Source: Bacteroidia bacterium Ga0077558
Lineage (GTDB): Bacteria > Bacteroidota > Bacteroidia > Chitinophagales > Chitinophagaceae
Assembly (NCBI GenBank): GCA_001464625.1
Contig: LNFJ01000021.1
Span: forward strand, 1-46,215
DNA: 46,215 nt
Reading direction: 5' to 3'
The notes beneath the pieces were generated by a model, which saw only the letters and a list, made by a program, of their open reading frames with translations, ran no database searches and was not told the DNA's origin. A program made the translations under genes and the position numbers. This document shows, piece after piece, positions 1-8,716 of this stretch. Position 1 is the first letter of the stretch; every line of letters begins with the position of its first letter.

Positions 1-875
1 GTAATGCCACTCCTGATAGGGAGGTGTTCTTTGATAATTTACAGGTAACACATATACGAGGGCCATTATTGGAGGAGACTCATTATTATCCTTTCGGGTT
101 GACAATGGCGGGAATATCTTCTAAGGTATTGAGTTTTGGAAGCCCATATAATAAGAAAGGTTATAATGGAAATGAAATACAGAACAAAGAATTTAGTGAT
201 GAAAATGGTTTAGAGTTATATGATTTTAATGCCAGAACTTATGACCATCAACTAGGACGGTTTATCCAAATTGATCCACTAAGTGAAGAAGCAGACCAGG
301 AAAGTTGGAGTCCATATCATTATACCTATGACAATCCCGTAAGATATAGTGACCCTGATGGAAAATGTCCTTGTTTATTAGTTCCCATTATTCAGGCCGT
401 TACTGCTGCTTTTGCAGCCGGTACGACAACATATGTAGTTGTTAAGTCTTATCAGAATGCAGACTTAGACTTAGATTTGAATATAAGTCTTCCTGCTACC
501 ACTGGCACTGGTACGGCACGCCCGGCAATGGCTGGAAGTGCTGCTCAATTAGATTTTGCTGTTGAAAGGCAATTGGCTAAAGCTAAAAATACTCCTGAGC
601 CAGTGCAAGCACAAGGAGCAACACAAGGAGGTAACGCAGGGAATGCGGCAAGATTGTTAACGACGAAAAAAGACCGTGTTGTGAATCAAAAATCTGGTGA
701 AAAGGCTCAGAATCAGTTGGAGGGGATAGAGATAAAACAAGAAAAGGAAAAGAAAAATGCTGCTAGCCAAGGCGAAAAGCAGAATAAAATAAATAGCACA
801 AAGAAAAGTCAACAAAATTTAAACACGGCGCTTAAAAAAATAAAAAATTTATCAGACGCTCTAGATGATTTTTAA
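1..875 (+). CDS. RHS repeat-associated core protein, C-terminal fragment (5' end outside window)
   Basis: The reading frame is open from base 3, so this is the end of a much larger RHS/YD-repeat protein; the GTG at base 24 is an internal Val codon, not a start. The first part reads as the conserved RHS core end (a YYPFGLTM stretch, then [21 protein letters not shown] and [12 protein letters not shown]), which in this family closes the shell around the toxic or variable tip. After the DPDG boundary comes a variable tail of about 170 residues: a hydrophobic Ala/Val-rich stretch, a Gly/Ala/Thr-rich linker and a long Lys/Gln/Asn-rich end. I see no nuclease, deaminase or other known toxin motif in this tail, so the tip activity is unknown. 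A small TPR gene follows after 3 bases, the usual place of an immunity gene. Confidence 0.85.
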   Translation, partial: NATPDREVFFDNLQVTHIRGPLLEETHYYPFGLTMAGISSKVLSFGSPYNKKGYNGNEIQNKEFSDENGLELYDFNARTYDHQLGRFIQIDPLSEEADQESWSPYHYTYDNPVRYSDPDGKCPCLLVPIIQAVTAAFAAGTTTYVVVKSYQNADLDLDLNISLPATTGTGTARPAMAGSAAQLDFAVERQLAKAKNTPEPVQAQGATQGGNAGNAARLLTTKKDRVVNQKSGEKAQNQLEGIEIKQEKEKKNAASQGEKQNKINSTKKSQQNLNTALKKIKNLSDALDDF

Positions 876-878
876 ATT

Positions 879-1289
879 ATGGAATACTCTCAGTCTGACA
901 CGTTAATAATCGAAAAGGCTTTTGAATATAAAGCGAAAGGTGCTTTTTTAGAAGCATTGGATTTGCTTAACCCTTTAGAAAAAAAGTATTTAAATGATAA
1001 AGTATTAGCCGGATTATTGGCAACTTTGTTTTTTGAGTTGCAAGACTATGAAAATAGCGAGAAATATTTCAGAAAGGCGAGCCAGCTTAATCCCAAATCA
1101 GAGTTATCTTCTCTCGGATTGTTTCACAGCTTATTTCATCAAAATAAAACCCTTCTCGGTTTAGAGGAAATTCAAAGATTTACTTCTTCAAATAAGTATA
1201 AATTATATAAAACAACAATTTCAGAGTTGAAGTCAAATTTTGACAAATTTGATAATCTGGAAAAAGAGATTATTAGAAACCTGAGATAG
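879..1289 (+). CDS. Small TPR-repeat protein, candidate immunity partner of the RHS protein
   Basis: This 136-residue protein is soluble and helical. It carries about two tetratricopeptide repeats: residues 14-40 (AFEYKAKGAFLEALDLL) and residues 50-72 (LFFELQDYENSEKYFRKASQLNP), the second matching the TPR consensus well. It begins 3 bases after the RHS stop codon, so the two are almost surely co-transcribed. Genes placed directly behind an RHS variable tip are commonly immunity proteins, and TPR-type proteins are one form they take, but no specific inhibitor family is recognised here. It could instead be a chaperone or adaptor. It carries no signal peptide or membrane segment. Confidence 0.7.
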   Translation: MEYSQSDTLIIEKAFEYKAKGAFLEALDLLNPLEKKYLNDKVLAGLLATLFFELQDYENSEKYFRKASQLNPKSELSSLGLFHSLFHQNKTLLGLEEIQRFTSSNKYKLYKTTISELKSNFDKFDNLEKEIIRNLR

Positions 1290-1538
1290 TCCGTACTTTT
1301 TCCTGCCCGTCTCCTTCGCCCCACCCGTAAACGTTCCCGCCCATGTCTGCCCGTGGGGTTAAGTGTGTTGGCAGGCGACATTGGGCATGCTACGGAGCAA
1401 CAAAGACAAGTTGTTCTAAGAATGCTGAGTAATGCTTGCAGCCAGCTTAAAATTATATTTATGGGATTGATATTAATTCAAAGTAAAGGTTAAAAGGTCT
1501 CGGTCTCATTCCCTTGCCAGCAAAAACGCACGCCAGCT

Positions 1539-1573
1539 AAAGCGTAGTACTATTTCATAGAACTACGCTTTTT
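1539..1573 (+). terminator. Hairpin with T-run
   Basis: The stem AAAGCGTAGT (1539-1548) pairs perfectly with ACTACGCTTT (1562-1571) across a 13-base loop, and the T-run extends to 1573. It has intrinsic-terminator form on the + strand. It lies 250 bases after the TPR gene, so whether it terminates that transcript is unproven. Confidence 0.5.
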
Positions 1574-1673
1574 GCTTCACAGGACTTACCCGGCTTCGCC
1601 TGGGTAAACTCCTGCTTGCAACCCGCTGTCATGGTTTTTGGCTACGGTCACTCGCCTTCGTCCACTGCTTTTA

Positions 1674-1716
1674 AAGATGGATGTACTATTCGCTACGCTC
1701 ATACAACATCCATCTT
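1674..1716. repeat. 11-bp perfect inverted repeat
   Basis: AAGATGGATGT at 1674-1684 and ACATCCATCTT at 1706-1716 are exact reverse complements separated by 21 bases. There is no T-run on either side, so it is not an obvious terminator. It sits within the GC-rich gene-free stretch. Confidence 0.6.
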
Positions 1717-2143
1717 CCGCAGTTCCTCATATTAGCCCCACTGCTTCGGCAATCCTGCAAAATATCTCTTCGCACAAAAGCATAGCTGATACTTTTTGTC
1801 TGCCTCGCAGTGGGAGCGCCACCTGCGGGGTTTCCAGTCGCTGGAACACAGGAAGCCGATATGTTGTTTTGCTGTCACAATACCCTCGCACATTGACATG
1901 CCACACAAAACAAGCCACGCTATGCAGCGGCTTGCGTATTTTCAATACTCCCAGCCGCAGCTACTGGAAACCCATGGCGCAGGCGGTGGCGCAGGAATTG
2001 AGATTCACGGAGGGCTTAAATATTTAAAAAATAAACAATTCTTGAATGAATAATACTGTAAATTTATCAACATGGCCTTAATAATGAATTGCTTGTTAAA
2101 TTTGCTTACATGTTAATTGATATTATTTTTGAGTAATACATTT

Positions 2144-3595
2144 ATGGGCACTCCAAATTATAATGAATTAATAATAAGGGAAAGGTTTAATTATAAAACT
2201 ACCCGAACGCTTAGTGAGGAGTTTACAAGTGATAAGAATAGAATTATTTTTTCCAGCCCTTTTAGGAGGTTACAGCAGAAAGCTCAGGTTTTCTCTTTAG
2301 AAACAAATGCAGCCGTAAGAAGTAGACTAACGCATACGTTAGAAGTAGCAACTATTGGAATTTCTTTAGCAGAAAAAATCGCAGATAAATTAGTTGAAAA
2401 TAACCTCATCACACAAGATTTAGTTCTTCCCTTTATTAAAATAATTGAAAATGCATGCTTGATCCACGATATAGGTAATCCGCCTTTTGGTCATTTTGCA
2501 GAAAACGCCATTAAAGAATGGTTTAAAAAAAACTGGAAGAAACTTTTTTTTAAAGCGTCGAAGTTAAATAAATCTGATTTGCAAGAAGCTCCCATTAACA
2601 AAGAGTTAATCCTTGATTTTCTACATTTTGATGGGAATCCTCAAGGACTTAGAATAGTTTGTACGCTACAGGATGTTCCAGGAAATTTTATAAATTTTGG
2701 GCTTAATCTAACTTATAGCCAAATAGCTTCAATCGTTAAATATTCAGGTTCTACAAGCAATGTAGATCCGAAAAATCCGTTGAATAAGAAAGCAGGATAT
2801 TTTTTCTCAGAAAAGGAAAAAATTGATAAAATTAAGAGGACATTGAATTTTACGAATAGATACCCTTTAACTTATATAATGGAGGCTGCCGATGACATAT
2901 CCTATTGTTTGAGTGATATAGAGGATGGATTTGAAAAAAAAATACTAACACCACAATATTTTTTCGAAAAACTAAAAGTAGAATGGGAAAAATACTCTGA
3001 TCAGCCGCACACTTACGATAGTTATTTTGCGGGAAAAAATAAGGCTGATTTTTTTAAATTTAAGATTGAATTTACCCGAGCTTTAATAGAACATGCAATT
3101 GAAACATATATCGAAAAGCATGACGAAGTTATTAATGGTAGCCTTCATGAATTAATTGACAAGAGTACAGATGGAGGGTTATTGTTAAAATGTTTAAAGA
3201 CTGTATCTAGGAAATATTTATTTAGGTCTTCTGATGCGGAAAATAATGAATTAGCAGGGCACGAAATAATCTTGGGAATTCTTAACAAATACGGGGCACT
3301 ACTTAAACTTGAATACACTAAATTCTACGATTTAGTATCTTCAAAGGACGATTTAGATAAAGTACTTGGCTCTGGATTGGATTTAGAATGGCGGTTGTTT
3401 AATAGATTACCTGAAAAATACATCGAGGCGTATAAATTTGAATTTGAAAAATGTAGAAATGAGTTTAGTGAAGAATCTACTTTCAAACAATATGAATGGT
3501 TTTACAGGGCTCATTTAATTGTTGACTATATCTCTGGAATGACTGATAATTATGCTTTAGAAACATATAAGCTTTTGTATGGGATTAAAATCTAA
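2144..3595 (+). CDS. dgt: dGTP triphosphohydrolase-like HD-domain protein
   Basis: This protein of about 483 residues belongs to the Dgt/SAMHD1-like HD phosphohydrolases, which cut dNTPs to deoxynucleoside and triphosphate. The metal-binding set is visible: H64 in RLTHTLEV, H108-D109 in CLIHDIGNPPFGH, and a later Asp in MEAADDISYCLSDIEDGF. The N-terminal FSSPFRRLQQKAQVF element is also typical of the family. I chose the ATG at 2144; an in-frame TTG at 2117 would add nine residues with no family match. The gene overlaps the next by 17 bases, so the two are translationally coupled. dGTPases starve phage of nucleotides in some defence systems and also occur as housekeeping enzymes. The island setting and coupled partner favour an accessory role. 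Confidence 0.88.
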   Translation: MGTPNYNELIIRERFNYKTTRTLSEEFTSDKNRIIFSSPFRRLQQKAQVFSLETNAAVRSRLTHTLEVATIGISLAEKIADKLVENNLITQDLVLPFIKIIENACLIHDIGNPPFGHFAENAIKEWFKKNWKKLFFKASKLNKSDLQEAPINKELILDFLHFDGNPQGLRIVCTLQDVPGNFINFGLNLTYSQIASIVKYSGSTSNVDPKNPLNKKAGYFFSEKEKIDKIKRTLNFTNRYPLTYIMEAADDISYCLSDIEDGFEKKILTPQYFFEKLKVEWEKYSDQPHTYDSYFAGKNKADFFKFKIEFTRALIEHAIETYIEKHDEVINGSLHELIDKSTDGGLLLKCLKTVSRKYLFRSSDAENNELAGHEIILGILNKYGALLKLEYTKFYDLVSSKDDLDKVLGSGLDLEWRLFNRLPEKYIEAYKFEFEKCRNEFSEESTFKQYEWFYRAHLIVDYISGMTDNYALETYKLLYGIKI

Positions 3596-4322
3596 TAATA
3601 AAATACATTTAGAGTCTCCCATTTCAATTCTGTTGAAGTCTTGTATTATTAGAGAGAATCATGACTTAGCTTTTCACTACAGTAAATATGTAAATGGGAT
3701 ACCTGGGAGTGGTTTAACTAAGTATAGAAAAGTCGTAGAAGTGATTGACATTGCTACTTTTCCAAAAAAAATTGAGAAAGAACTAAAAAGATTAAAAATT
3801 GATGAAGAATTAGCTATACATTCTTTAGTATTAAAAAACAACTCAGAGTATCAAATTCCTTTAATTGATTTTGCCAGCCCAACAGAAGAGGAAGTTTTTT
3901 TCTTCATGTCTATTTTACAGGAAAAGTACAATTATGATATTTATTTATTCAAATCCGGCAGATCCTATCACGCATATTTTGACACGTTGCTATCATCTTC
4001 TGAATGGAAAAAATTTTTGGGAGATTTGTTATTGCTAAATAGAGGGACATCCCAAATTACGGATACTCTGTGGATAGGTCATTCATTACGGCAAGGCTAT
4101 TCTTCTCTTAGATTATCTTGTAATACCACTCTTTATTTATCCTATCCCACCTTTTGGCAAAAAATTCCACGTCATAACTTAGAACTTCATGAGAACAATA
4201 AAGTGATTTCCATCTCCAAATCAACAATACATTCTTATCAATATAGGCCTATATTTATTTGGCTTACTATAATAGCAGTAGTTGCTAAAGTTGTAGGAGT
4301 TTTCAAGAGCACACATAGATAG
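3579..4322 (+). CDS. Unrecognised protein, possible archaeo-eukaryotic primase (AEP) fold
   Basis: This 247-residue protein starts inside the dGTPase stop region (17-base overlap). From about residue 93 it shows a series of elements resembling small AEP primases: an acidic strand PLIDF (D97), an SGRSYH motif (126-131) matching the sxH signature, and DTLWIGHSLRQGYSSLRLS (D162, H168, R178) in the place of the third motif. Motif I seems to have only one acid instead of DxD, so catalysis is uncertain. Residues about 221-243 are hydrophobic (FIWLTIIAVVAKVVGVF) and could be a C-terminal membrane anchor, which would be odd for a primase. The family call rests on motif order only. Pairing with a dNTPase suggests a nucleotide- or nucleic-acid-directed function. 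Confidence 0.45.
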   Translation: MGLKSNNKIHLESPISILLKSCIIRENHDLAFHYSKYVNGIPGSGLTKYRKVVEVIDIATFPKKIEKELKRLKIDEELAIHSLVLKNNSEYQIPLIDFASPTEEEVFFFMSILQEKYNYDIYLFKSGRSYHAYFDTLLSSSEWKKFLGDLLLLNRGTSQITDTLWIGHSLRQGYSSLRLSCNTTLYLSYPTFWQKIPRHNLELHENNKVISISKSTIHSYQYRPIFIWLTIIAVVAKVVGVFKSTHR

Positions 4323-4655
4323 GATAAAATAAGGCTAATATGCCTTTAAAGGGTATATTTTGTAGTGTTATTAAAAACGATATTCTAAATCCCTCCTTTT
4401 AGCAACTTTTCTTTGATCACGAATTATTCGGCTCGCCAGCCGGCAAAGATATTTCCTTGCACAATTCGTCGGGCAAGGTAACCTGCGGTTGCTTGGGAAA
4501 AAAATCTCCACCATTTATTAAATAAAATAAGTTTGCGGGTAGTATTTTTTTCTAGCAAACCTTGCCCTCCTCTCCACGCCTAATACAGGTGCCTAAGGGC
4601 TTGCCGAATGAGGCGTAGCCGACCATTTATTTTTTAATCTTTAAAACAAACAGTT
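4323..4655. other. Gene-free, hairpin-rich leader before the ssb-like pseudogene
   Basis: No open frame of note is present. The DNA carries small inverted repeats: CGGCT/AGCCG at 4429-4433/4438-4442, a CCTTGC...GCAAGG pair around 4453-4477 and GTTTGC...GCAAAC around 4531-4560. From memory, similar sequence precedes ssb-like genes in Bacteroidota conjugative elements; this is recollection and needs a BLASTN check. It is likely the conserved untranslated region of the decayed gene that follows. Confidence 0.4.
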
Positions 4656-4975
4656 ATGATTCTCGTAAGACGTATCTCAAAGGATGCAACAGTAAAATCA
4701 AGGAAGACAGAGAGGTTGTGAGCTTCTCACTTGCACTCAATGACTATTACAGGTTCAAAGAGCAGTTGAAGGGGTAAACATTACTTTATATTACAATTGC
4801 TCATATGAGCTTGGTACTACAATTACACCCTAACTCAAGGGGCGTATTCATATCAATGCATATAAGGTCCGGATGGAGAAGCGAAAGCAAATCTTGTCAT
4901 GTAAATGGTATTACTATTCACCACCCGAAAAGGGCACTTATCGCAGAGAATTACTCAGTTGAAGCCAGTTTCTGA
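4656..4975 (+). pseudogene. ssb: Frameshifted single-stranded DNA-binding protein gene of conjugative-element type
   Basis: Three frames together rebuild an SSB (OB-fold) protein. Frame 1 from the ATG gives MILVRRISKDATVKSR; a shifted frame gives EVVSFSLALNDYYRFKEQLKG; then LYYNCSYELGTTITP, GRIHINAYKV, GEAKANLV and finally VNGITIHHPK. These follow the order of the short SSB-like proteins carried by Bacteroidota integrative conjugative elements. Stops and shifts occur after codon 21 (TGA), after the EQLKG segment (TAA) and inside the C-terminal half, so no functional product is possible. The OB-fold strands remain recognisable, which suggests recent decay. It marks an earlier conjugative element at this site. 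Confidence 0.75.
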
Positions 4976-5042
4976 TGACTTGTCTTTTCAAGTGTTTCTA
5001 ATTAATACAGAAGCATTTTGCTCCTGTATGATAAGGCTAAAA

Positions 5043-5072
5043 AAGCTGCCACCGTATGTACGGTGACAGCTT
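5043..5072 (-). terminator. Strong hairpin with T-run on the minus strand
   Basis: A 14-bp stem with one mismatch (AAGCTGCCACCGTA at 5043-5056, TACGGTGACAGCTT at 5059-5072) has a 2-base tip. Read on the minus strand it is followed by TTTTTT, giving intrinsic-terminator form; on the + strand no T-run follows. The gene on its upstream side for the minus strand is a + gene, so its present role is unclear and it may be a leftover of the former element. Confidence 0.5.
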
Positions 5073-5179
5073 GAATGAGATCAAAGCGATAAAATATATT
5101 AAAAAATATTTTCAGGTGATTGCCAGGAGTCGTATTTTAAATTAGTAAAACATCATTGGCAATAGAAAATATTTTGACT

Positions 5180-7666
5180 ATGCGTACTATACTTCTATTC
5201 GCAGTATTATTTAGTTATCTATCCATTAATGGACAGCAATCAGTAAAATTTTACGAAAATTATTTTCGAAATTATATTGATAACTACACTGTAAATTATT
5301 ATGGTAAATCTTACAATCGCCATCAAATAGAAACTATTACAGATAGCCTTTTAAATACAATTTACAAGCGTAAATATCCCGATGATGGGTTTCGGATGTA
5401 CGGGAACTATTATTTTAATAGCAAGAGCTTTAAGCATACGATTGATAAAATAAAAGAACTTACCCTAACAAAGGAAAGTTACATGGAAAACATTGGGGGT
5501 ATTATTGAGAGATTGGACAGTTTGGAACCGAAAGGAAAAATACACGCTATAGATCGTTTGCTGTCGAAATACAGGGGAATAAAAGATACTGCATTTCTTA
5601 GGGAGTTAAATAAACTGACTACGCAATTTCCTGTTTTTGAGAAAGAGGATTTAGATAAATCATTTCATTATTCGCTACAAGCACTTGGCGATATGTATGT
5701 GGGAAGAGAGTATCTGCCTTTTGCACTTGAAATGTACTGTCAGGGGTTGATTTTTGCGGATAGCATAAAGGACTATTATGGTAAAGCATATTTGGAATCT
5801 CGAATCGCAGATCTCTATTTACATAGAGATGTTTCTTCCTATAGACGAAAAGCAGCAGATCATTTTTATAAGGCCTCACAAAATTATTTATATTCCGGGG
5901 ATACTTTACAATCTATCAATGCAAAATTGGGGGCAACTAGGCAAAGCTTTTGGTCAATGCCAGCGATGAAATTTGAGGATTATGCGAGCTTTCAATATTT
6001 AATAAAAGAGGGTAAAAGTTCTGAAGAACAAGGGAAAATTGCAGAAAACTATATGTATAATGAGATGCTGGTGAAGGTTTTTACTTCTGCATATGAAGTG
6101 CTAGAACGCAAGATACCAAATCCACCAATAGATTTATATTACAACGCCTATACCGTTCTATATGAATACTTCTTTAATATCGGGGATTTAAAAACTGCAA
6201 AAGAATATTCAATACTCCGACTTTTTTTTTCAATGGATGGCGATGGTTATAGTATTCCTCATGTTATGGAAAGCTTACAAGGCTTGGCAGATTTATACTG
6301 GCGAGAGAATAATTATCCCAAAGTTATCGATGCTGTCAACAGAATGATTGATTTGGGTGAATGGAGTGGGTTTGAATTTCAAACATCTTATGCTGTATTT
6401 TATAAGGCATTCTACGTCTCAAAAATGGGTAACCCAATTCAAGCACTTTCAATAGCAAGAAAAGAACTTGAGTTTATTGATTCTTTAAACGTCATTGATC
6501 CAGACGCCCTTCGGGAGAGAGGTTATTCATGTCTTTCTAATATTTTTTATGATTTGTGTGAGCTTGATTCAGCAGACTTTTATCAGGATCGCTTTCGCTC
6601 TTTTCAAAATGATTATACTGAAGAAATGGACAGGTTAATGTCCACAGAGTTTGATTATACAAATGGAGTGTTCGAAAAGAAGATTGCTGCGAGTGAGGCA
6701 AAGCTTTTTAAAAGCAAGGAGCTTCTAGCATTGGTAAATTCTAGGGTAGCATTGATGGGTAAAGAAAGTACGAAATTACATTTGCAGATCCAGCAATCAA
6801 AGGACTCTCTTGCCGATATGAATAGTCGAATGGTAGTGCAGAAACTAACCAATGATTCTTTAACAAGAACCAATAGTTCACTTAGATTTGTCAGTGATTC
6901 GCTGACGGCTGATATAAATAAGAAAATAATATTAGTTGCCCAATTGGAAAAGAAAAGTACAGTTTGGCGCAATAGCGCTTTGGGTGCACTAGCAATTCTG
7001 GTTGGTATTGTCTTTTGGAACCGGGATCGAATGAAGCGTAAGAATAATAAAATTAAAAATACAAGAGAGGAATTATCAGCTCTTACAAAGGGGAAAATTC
7101 ATAATATTAGAGGCAACTATACGACAGTTCAAACATTAATTTTGAAAAGAGATTTTGAAAAGGCAGAACAATACATTGATAAATGTGCGACTGCATTTAC
7201 TTTATCCCTTGATAAGTGGGAGGTTGAGGAAAAAAAATACTTCCTTTCAGACGAGGTGATGGCAATGAATGCATTAGCAGAATCTGAGAAAGTCCTTGGT
7301 AAGAATATTGAAATAAAGAAAGATGATTTGCTCGTTCTTGAGAAAGAAGGAATGATATTTATGCCGGAAGTCTTCACCACCTTATTGCATAATTCAATAA
7401 AAGCAAAGGCAACTTTTTTTACTATTAAAGCAAATAAGGAGAATAGATTTGTAATTTTTGAAATTTCGGATAATGGACGTTCATCCAGAAAGGAAAGTTA
7501 TATCAATTATTCTAAGCCTAACAAGGGATTAACGCTTTTAGAAAGAAGAATTGTAAATATCTGGGCGGATAAAAAATGGGGAAAAAAACTAAAGCACTCG
7601 CTTGATATTTGTATTGATAACGGGACCACTATAAAATTTGCTTTTCCATATGAACTATCCGCTTAA
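5180..7666 (+). CDS. TPR-repeat sensor histidine kinase
   Basis: This protein of about 828 residues opens with a signal peptide (MRTILLFAVLFSYLSINGQQ). A large periplasmic region with TPR-like helical repeats follows, then a coiled coil (about 490-590), one membrane segment (about 594-613, NSALGALAILVGIVFW) and a cytoplasmic kinase. The H-box reads KIHNIRGNY (H641), the N-box LLHNSIKAKA (N738) and the G-box EISDNGRSS (D764), with a KGLTLLERR lid region. I chose the ATG at 5180 because it starts the signal peptide; an in-frame TTG lies at 5156. The next gene, a LytTR regulator, overlaps by 17 bases, giving a coupled two-component pair. The ligand is unknown. Such TPR kinases are common in Bacteroidota. 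Confidence 0.88.
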   Translation: MRTILLFAVLFSYLSINGQQSVKFYENYFRNYIDNYTVNYYGKSYNRHQIETITDSLLNTIYKRKYPDDGFRMYGNYYFNSKSFKHTIDKIKELTLTKESYMENIGGIIERLDSLEPKGKIHAIDRLLSKYRGIKDTAFLRELNKLTTQFPVFEKEDLDKSFHYSLQALGDMYVGREYLPFALEMYCQGLIFADSIKDYYGKAYLESRIADLYLHRDVSSYRRKAADHFYKASQNYLYSGDTLQSINAKLGATRQSFWSMPAMKFEDYASFQYLIKEGKSSEEQGKIAENYMYNEMLVKVFTSAYEVLERKIPNPPIDLYYNAYTVLYEYFFNIGDLKTAKEYSILRLFFSMDGDGYSIPHVMESLQGLADLYWRENNYPKVIDAVNRMIDLGEWSGFEFQTSYAVFYKAFYVSKMGNPIQALSIARKELEFIDSLNVIDPDALRERGYSCLSNIFYDLCELDSADFYQDRFRSFQNDYTEEMDRLMSTEFDYTNGVFEKKIAASEAKLFKSKELLALVNSRVALMGKESTKLHLQIQQSKDSLADMNSRMVVQKLTNDSLTRTNSSLRFVSDSLTADINKKIILVAQLEKKSTVWRNSALGALAILVGIVFWNRDRMKRKNNKIKNTREELSALTKGKIHNIRGNYTTVQTLILKRDFEKAEQYIDKCATAFTLSLDKWEVEEKKYFLSDEVMAMNALAESEKVLGKNIEIKKDDLLVLEKEGMIFMPEVFTTLLHNSIKAKATFFTIKANKENRFVIFEISDNGRSSRKESYINYSKPNKGLTLLERRIVNIWADKKWGKKLKHSLDICIDNGTTIKFAFPYELSA

Positions 7667-8414
7667 AACAATTATTGTAGAGGATAATCCAGACCATCTG
7701 TTTAACCTGGAGCACTTTTTAATGCCGTATAAAAAAGTCATTTCTATTCAGCAGCGAGCTACTACATATGAGGAAGCTATTTTTTTATTATCAAACGAAT
7801 CTTTCGATTTATCACTTTTAGATATTGAGTTGGATAATGGTATGCAGTGTTATGATTTATTAAAAAGAGTTAACCATGATCAATTCGGAATAATTTGTTT
7901 TGGAACACAAAGCTCTTCTGTGAATCTTGAGTATTCTAGTTCAATATCAGGGTACTTGTTTTTGCCTAAACCATATTCTACAGATGGGACGTCACGCTTT
8001 ATCAGCCAATTACAGGAAAAAGTAAAACATCGGGGTGTAATGAATTTGGCTCAGAGTAGCTATAAAGATCAAATACCTTTATCATTACTTACATATTCAG
8101 GAATACTAAATATAATGCCTGATAATATCCTCATGATTAGTGTAGCGGATAAGGAATGCAGGCTTACATTATATGATAACCCTAATAATTCACCGGAGAT
8201 AAAACTGAGAGCAGCATTAATAGATTTTGAGAAAACATTGAATCCTTTGTTTTTTAAAAGAATAGGAAAAAATTATCTTATTAATATAAAACGTTGTCAT
8301 TCATACAAGGATGGAATAATAATATTAAGAAATATAGCAAGGAAAGAATTTATTGTGGAAATCAAAGAAGGTATAGCTGAATTTCTCGCTCTGTTTAATC
8401 AAATCAAAAAATAA
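7650..8414 (+). CDS. LytTR-family response regulator
   Basis: Residues 5-125 form a receiver domain with the acidic pair E11-D12, the phosphoacceptor D58 (LSLLDIELDN) and the conserved Lys in LPKPYS (K107). Residues about 165-254 form a LytTR DNA-binding domain, shown by FFKRIGKNYLINIKRC and the following strand pattern. The start ATG at 7650 lies in the final codons of the kinase; a TTG at 7638 is less likely. LytTR regulators usually bind paired repeats upstream of target promoters. No such site is obvious here, so targets cannot be named. They could include the neighbouring NYN/mobilization genes, which begin after a structured spacer. Confidence 0.88.
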   Translation: MNYPLKTIIVEDNPDHLFNLEHFLMPYKKVISIQQRATTYEEAIFLLSNESFDLSLLDIELDNGMQCYDLLKRVNHDQFGIICFGTQSSSVNLEYSSSISGYLFLPKPYSTDGTSRFISQLQEKVKHRGVMNLAQSSYKDQIPLSLLTYSGILNIMPDNILMISVADKECRLTLYDNPNNSPEIKLRAALIDFEKTLNPLFFKRIGKNYLINIKRCHSYKDGIIILRNIARKEFIVEIKEGIAEFLALFNQIKK

Positions 8415-8663
8415 TTTTTTCTGAGGCACGAATTTCCGTCTTTCAGGACACATCTTCCCCAGATGGCACCAAAGTGCTTGTTCCCTTTTTTTTAAAGAGG
8501 TATGATTGTGCTTTCAATCGCTCTTTAACAGCAAAATAATCAAGATCAAACAAAAAGGGACTCTGTGCTTGAAACACAGAAATCCCAATCAGCCCAGATG
8601 GTACCTGGACCTTAAAAGAAGCTTATCATTTTTCAGAATTTTTGTCAATCATAGGCATTTTAA
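8415..8663. other. Structured spacer between the response regulator and the NYN gene
   Basis: No gene is seen. The spacer holds several hairpins: TTAAAGAG (8492-8499) pairs with CTCTTTAA (8521-8528) around an inner GATTG/CAATC stem, and a TCTGTG...CACAGA stem lies near 8562-8579. A short word, CCCAGATGG(C/T)ACC, occurs twice, near 8459 and 8594. This looks like a transcribed regulatory leader or the boundary of the mobilization module. Confidence 0.45.
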
Positions 8664-8716
8664 GTTTTAGGGAACCGGACATCTGGCAGATGATCCGGAT
8701 TTTTTATGCCTAAAAC
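8664..8716 (+). promoter_or_regulatory. Hairpin with T-run enclosing the NYN start codon
   Basis: CCGGACATCT (8675-8684) pairs with AGATGATCCGG (8688-8698, one bulge), followed by ATTTTTT that runs straight into the ATG at 8706. An outer stem GTTTTAGG (8664-8671) with CCTAAAAC (8709-8716) would wrap the whole, placing the start codon inside the structure. It could act as an attenuator or a translational block. If it does, translation might start at the second ATG (8724) instead. Confidence 0.5.

Larger units (their letters stand above)
1290..2143. other. 854-base gene-free stretch with several inverted repeats
   Basis: No convincing gene lies here. The open frames at 1638-2027, 1796-2053 and the opposite strand overlap one another, are rich in Ser/Cys/His/Arg and match nothing. 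The stretch is clearly more GC-rich between about 1500 and 1990 than the genes beside it. It contains several hairpins: 1539-1571 (10-bp stem followed by Ts), 1586-1606 (around a CTTCG loop) and an 11-bp perfect inverted repeat at 1674-1684/1706-1716. It may be a remnant of a mobile element or a recombination spacer behind the RHS locus. Confidence 0.5.

Noticed and set aside
1638..2053. Overlapping open frames of 85-129 residues in the GC-rich block
   Set aside because: They overlap on both strands, have biased Ser/Cys/His composition, no start-site support and no family match; the higher GC makes long open frames likely by chance.
8415..8705. CRISPR-like or tandem repeat array
   Set aside because: The repeated word occurs only twice, without regular spacing; the block is better explained by hairpins.
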